Assembly (NCBI GenBank): GCA_041399155.1
Contig: JAWKTI010000005.1
Location: forward strand, 329,140-393,139
Direction of reading: 5' to 3'
Length of the DNA: 64,000 bases
From: Zavarzinella sp.
GTDB lineage: Bacteria; Planctomycetota; Planctomycetia; Gemmatales; Gemmataceae
Part shown: positions 61,804-64,000 of the stretch, piece after piece
Layout of the letters: each line of letters starts with the position of its first letter
Position numbering within the stretch: the stretch's first letter is position 1
Made by a program: the position numbers and the translations under genes
Notes under the pieces: model-generated
What the model was told of the DNA's origin: nothing
Seen by the model: only the letters and a program-made list of their open reading frames with translations
Databases searched by the model: none

Positions 61804-64000
61804 TTATTCTCGGGTAATGGTTTCATCCAGATTCAGCAGCACGCGGCTTAACATAATCCACGGTGCCAGCGTGGGATCGCCTGGCGATAGTTTTTGTGCT
61901 TCCGCTGCCTGGGTTTCGTAATAGGCTTGTTGCTCTTCCACAAATTGAATCAGGCGGGCACGTTCCCGCGTATTCGGCGTGCGTGCCAGGCACAGTTGAA
62001 ACCCATAATCAATTTTCTCTTCCAAACGATCAGACGGGTGATTTTTGATCCGCCCGGCAAGTGCCTGGGCGTATTCCAGAAATGCAGAATCATTCAGCAG
62101 GGTCAGTGCCTGCAACGGAGTGTTCGAACGATTTCGTCGGGTGCAGGTGGTGTTACCTTCGGGTGCATCAAACACCACTAACTGTGGGTGTGGTGCTGAT
62201 CGCCAGAAAAACGTATACATGCCACGTCGATGCCGCTTTGCACCGATGTCTGCTTTCCAGTTTTTGTTCACCTGCGTAAAACGATACACCCCTTCTGGTT
62301 GTGGGGGAAAGACACTGGGTCCACCGATTTCCCGGCTGAGCAACCCTGCACTCGCCAGGGCAATATCACGCACTGTTTCTGCTGGTACACGCAAGCGGTT
62401 TTGGCGTGCGAGGAACAGATTGCGGGCATCTTTAGTGGCCAGTTCTTCCCGCACTGCAGAGGATTGCTGATAGGTGGCTGAAGTAACAATCAAGCGATGA
62501 ATCTGCTTCACCGACCAGTTATTCTGCTTAAAGCTGGTAGCCAGCCAATCCAGAAGTTCCGGGTGGGATGGCAATGTTCCCTGGGTGCCAAAATCGTTTT
62601 CCGTTTCGACCAGCCCCAGGCCAAAGAATTGCTGCCAGTACCGGTTCACCACCACGCGGGCCGTCAGTGGGTTTGCCGGATCGACAATCCATTTTGCCAG
62701 ATCGAGGCGATTGTTGTTCTCTTTCCCAGCGGGCAACACTTTCGGAAAACCAGTTCCCACTTCAACGCCAGGGCGGGTGAAATCCCCACCAATCAGCACG
62801 GTGGTCTTTCTTGGTGTGGTACGTTCCTTCATGATCAAGGCGTTGATCGTCTGTGGTTTCAACTTCTCCAGCCTTGCCAGTTCCGCATACATGCTGGTGC
62901 GTATTTGCAGCAGAGAAATATTGGTTAAAGCCGACCAGCCATTGGTATTGCCCAGGATGTAACGGAGTTGTTCGTTCTGGCGGTAACTGGCCAGTAAGGT
63001 GGCTTCCTGTTTAGGTGTGCGGCCATTTGGCGGCAGTAATAACAGTTGCATTAAGTTTTTGGGCAGCCGATCACGATCTTCGTCGGCGATTTCCCCACGC
63101 CACTGTTCCACGCGATCCAATGTGGTGCTGTCCAGATATTTCAATTCGTGTTCCAGTGCCTGGATAGCAGTTTGGATTTTCTTCTTGGCTGCACGCGTTT
63201 CCGCGGTTTCTACTGCCAGGTTTGGTTCATCGCACTGGTTGAAGAATGCATAGAACTGGTAATATTCCCGTTGGGAAATCGGATCGAACTTATGATCGTG
63301 GCACTGACAGCAGCCAATCGTCAGCCCCAGCCAGACAGTACCGGTGGTGTTCACCCGATCCACAATTGCTTCCACGCGAAACTGTTCCTGGTCGACACCA
63401 CCTTCTTCGTTGCGAAGAGTATTGCGATGAAAACCGGTGGCAATCAACTGACTTTGCGTTGCATTCGGTAATAAGTCCCCAGCCAGTTGTTCGATGGTAA
63501 ACTGGCTGAATGGCATATCGCGGTTGAATGCATCAATCACCCAATCGCGATACTTCCACATCGTGCGGGCACTATCAATCGAAAAGCCATTGGAATCGGC
63601 ATAGCGTGCCGCATCCAGCCAATAGCGTGCCTGCATCTCGCCATAGTGGGGCGACTTCAACAAGCGATCCACCACACGCTGGTACGCATCGGGTCTGTTG
63701 TCCTGCACAAACGCAGCCACTTCTTCTGGTGTCGGTGGCAGGCCAGTCAGGTCCAGCGTTACGCGACGGAGCAAAGTTACTTTGTCTGCTGCGGGCGACG
63801 GTGCAATCTTTTCCTGTTCCAGCCTGTGCAGAACAAATTGATCAATCGGATTCTTTACCCACTGAGCATTGGCAACCACCGGCGGCTGGGGATTGCGAAT
63901 CGGCTGGAATGACCAGTGATTACTGCGATTCGCAATTGCGGTATCCACTTCGGCCTGTGCGGGGCCTTTGGCACCTTCGGCAATCCAGGTTTCCACTGTG
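61804..64000 (-). CDS. DUF1549/DUF1553 protein (PSD1 type), N-terminus cut by window edge
   Basis: The frame is open to the right edge, so only the last 732 or so codons are seen. TWIAEGAKGP at the edge looks like the end of a cytochrome-c (PSCyt1) domain. DUF1549: NPIDQFVLHRLEQEKI, LDLTGLPPTPEEV, YWLDAARYADSNG, and CQCHDHKFDPI. DUF1553: TARVVVNRYWQQFFG, LIVTSATYQQSS, and NTPLQALTLLND. Widespread planctomycete secreted protein, co-transcribed with DUF1501 downstream. Proposed links to polysaccharide breakdown are inference. Confidence 0.93.
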   Translation of the reverse strand, partial: TVETWIAEGAKGPAQAEVDTAIANRSNHWSFQPIRNPQPPVVANAQWVKNPIDQFVLHRLEQEKIAPSPAADKVTLLRRVTLDLTGLPPTPEEVAAFVQDNRPDAYQRVVDRLLKSPHYGEMQARYWLDAARYADSNGFSIDSARTMWKYRDWVIDAFNRDMPFSQFTIEQLAGDLLPNATQSQLIATGFHRNTLRNEEGGVDQEQFRVEAIVDRVNTTGTVWLGLTIGCCQCHDHKFDPISQREYYQFYAFFNQCDEPNLAVETAETRAAKKKIQTAIQALEHELKYLDSTTLDRVEQWRGEIADEDRDRLPKNLMQLLLLPPNGRTPKQEATLLASYRQNEQLRYILGNTNGWSALTNISLLQIRTSMYAELARLEKLKPQTINALIMKERTTPRKTTVLIGGDFTRPGVEVGTGFPKVLPAGKENNNRLDLAKWIVDPANPLTARVVVNRYWQQFFGLGLVETENDFGTQGTLPSHPELLDWLATSFKQNNWSVKQIHRLIVTSATYQQSSAVREELATKDARNLFLARQNRLRVPAETVRDIALASAGLLSREIGGPSVFPPQPEGVYRFTQVNKNWKADIGAKRHRRGMYTFFWRSAPHPQLVVFDAPEGNTTCTRRNRSNTPLQALTLLNDSAFLEYAQALAGRIKNHPSDRLEEKIDYGFQLCLARTPNTRERARLIQFVEEQQAYYETQAAEAQKLSPGDPTLAPWIMLSRVLLNLDETITRE

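Overview
The window looks like chromosomal DNA of a planctomycete (Planctomycetota). The evidence is the protein families: three DUF1559 pilin-like secretion-targeted proteins plus one degenerate copy, two DUF1501 proteins, a DUF1549/DUF1553 protein, a sulfatase, Hanks-type kinases with a planctomycete-style N-terminal extension, small cytochrome c'-like proteins, and a beta-propeller/phosphoesterase fusion. Base composition is close to balanced over most of the window and visibly richer in AT in a few places (about 1-900, 6750-7700, 27360-27910, 34200-34850), which look like recent acquisitions or poorly constrained DNA. The genus cannot be told from the sequence alone. No rRNA, tRNA or CRISPR array was seen.

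Layout. 1-858 is the N-terminal part of a SIR2-like protein cut by the window edge. 919-3203 is a two-gene glycosyltransferase operon. 3353-6607 holds a leucine-rich-repeat protein, a decayed chimeric copy of part of the glycosyltransferase operon, and a secreted beta-helix protein. 6754-9217 is an accessory island with an ADP-ribosylglycohydrolase and two or three small genes; two of these genes are preceded by copies of the same 90-bp sequence. 9519-10813 has tandem cytochrome c'-like genes and a small membrane protein. 10986-16836 is an exopolysaccharide block: an O-antigen-ligase-like polymerase, a sugar transferase, a membrane glycosyltransferase, a lipoprotein and a DUF1573-like anchored protein, with an array of alternating hairpins between the convergent genes. 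17170-25995 contains a sulfatase, a parvulin-type foldase, a PQQ-type propeller, a DUF2306 protein, the DUF1559 proteins with a lipoprotein partner, and a methyltransferase. 26013-29882 holds a glycosyltransferase, a TIR/deoxyribosyltransferase-like gene, and an IS66 element that has truncated a membrane-anchored gene. 29929-34204 has a DUF1501 gene and an NtrC-type two-component pair. 34854-36996 is queF, a TPR-like protein and an AlkA-type DNA glycosylase. 37006-42957 is a phosphoesterase and a kinase/pseudokinase pair. 43142-51139 has a second ADP-ribosylglycohydrolase, two DUF1559 genes and more sugar-modifying genes. 51253-64000 has a transporter, a CoA-transferase/PhyH operon, an acyltransferase, a GH5-like hydrolase, a third cytochrome c'-like gene, a DUF58 protein, and a DUF1549/1553-DUF1501 operon running off the right edge.

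How the parts fit. Most of the window is cell-envelope work: polysaccharide synthesis (glycosyltransferases, ligase, acyltransferase), secreted repeat proteins, and surface or periplasmic enzymes. A 16-bp dyad, ATGAGA-N6-TCAT, recurs beside several of the envelope genes and may be a shared operator or RNA element. The accessory genes (SIR2-like, TIR-like, ADP-ribosylglycohydrolases, immunity-like small proteins) suggest NAD- or ADP-ribose-centred conflict functions, but none forms a complete system that can be recognised here.
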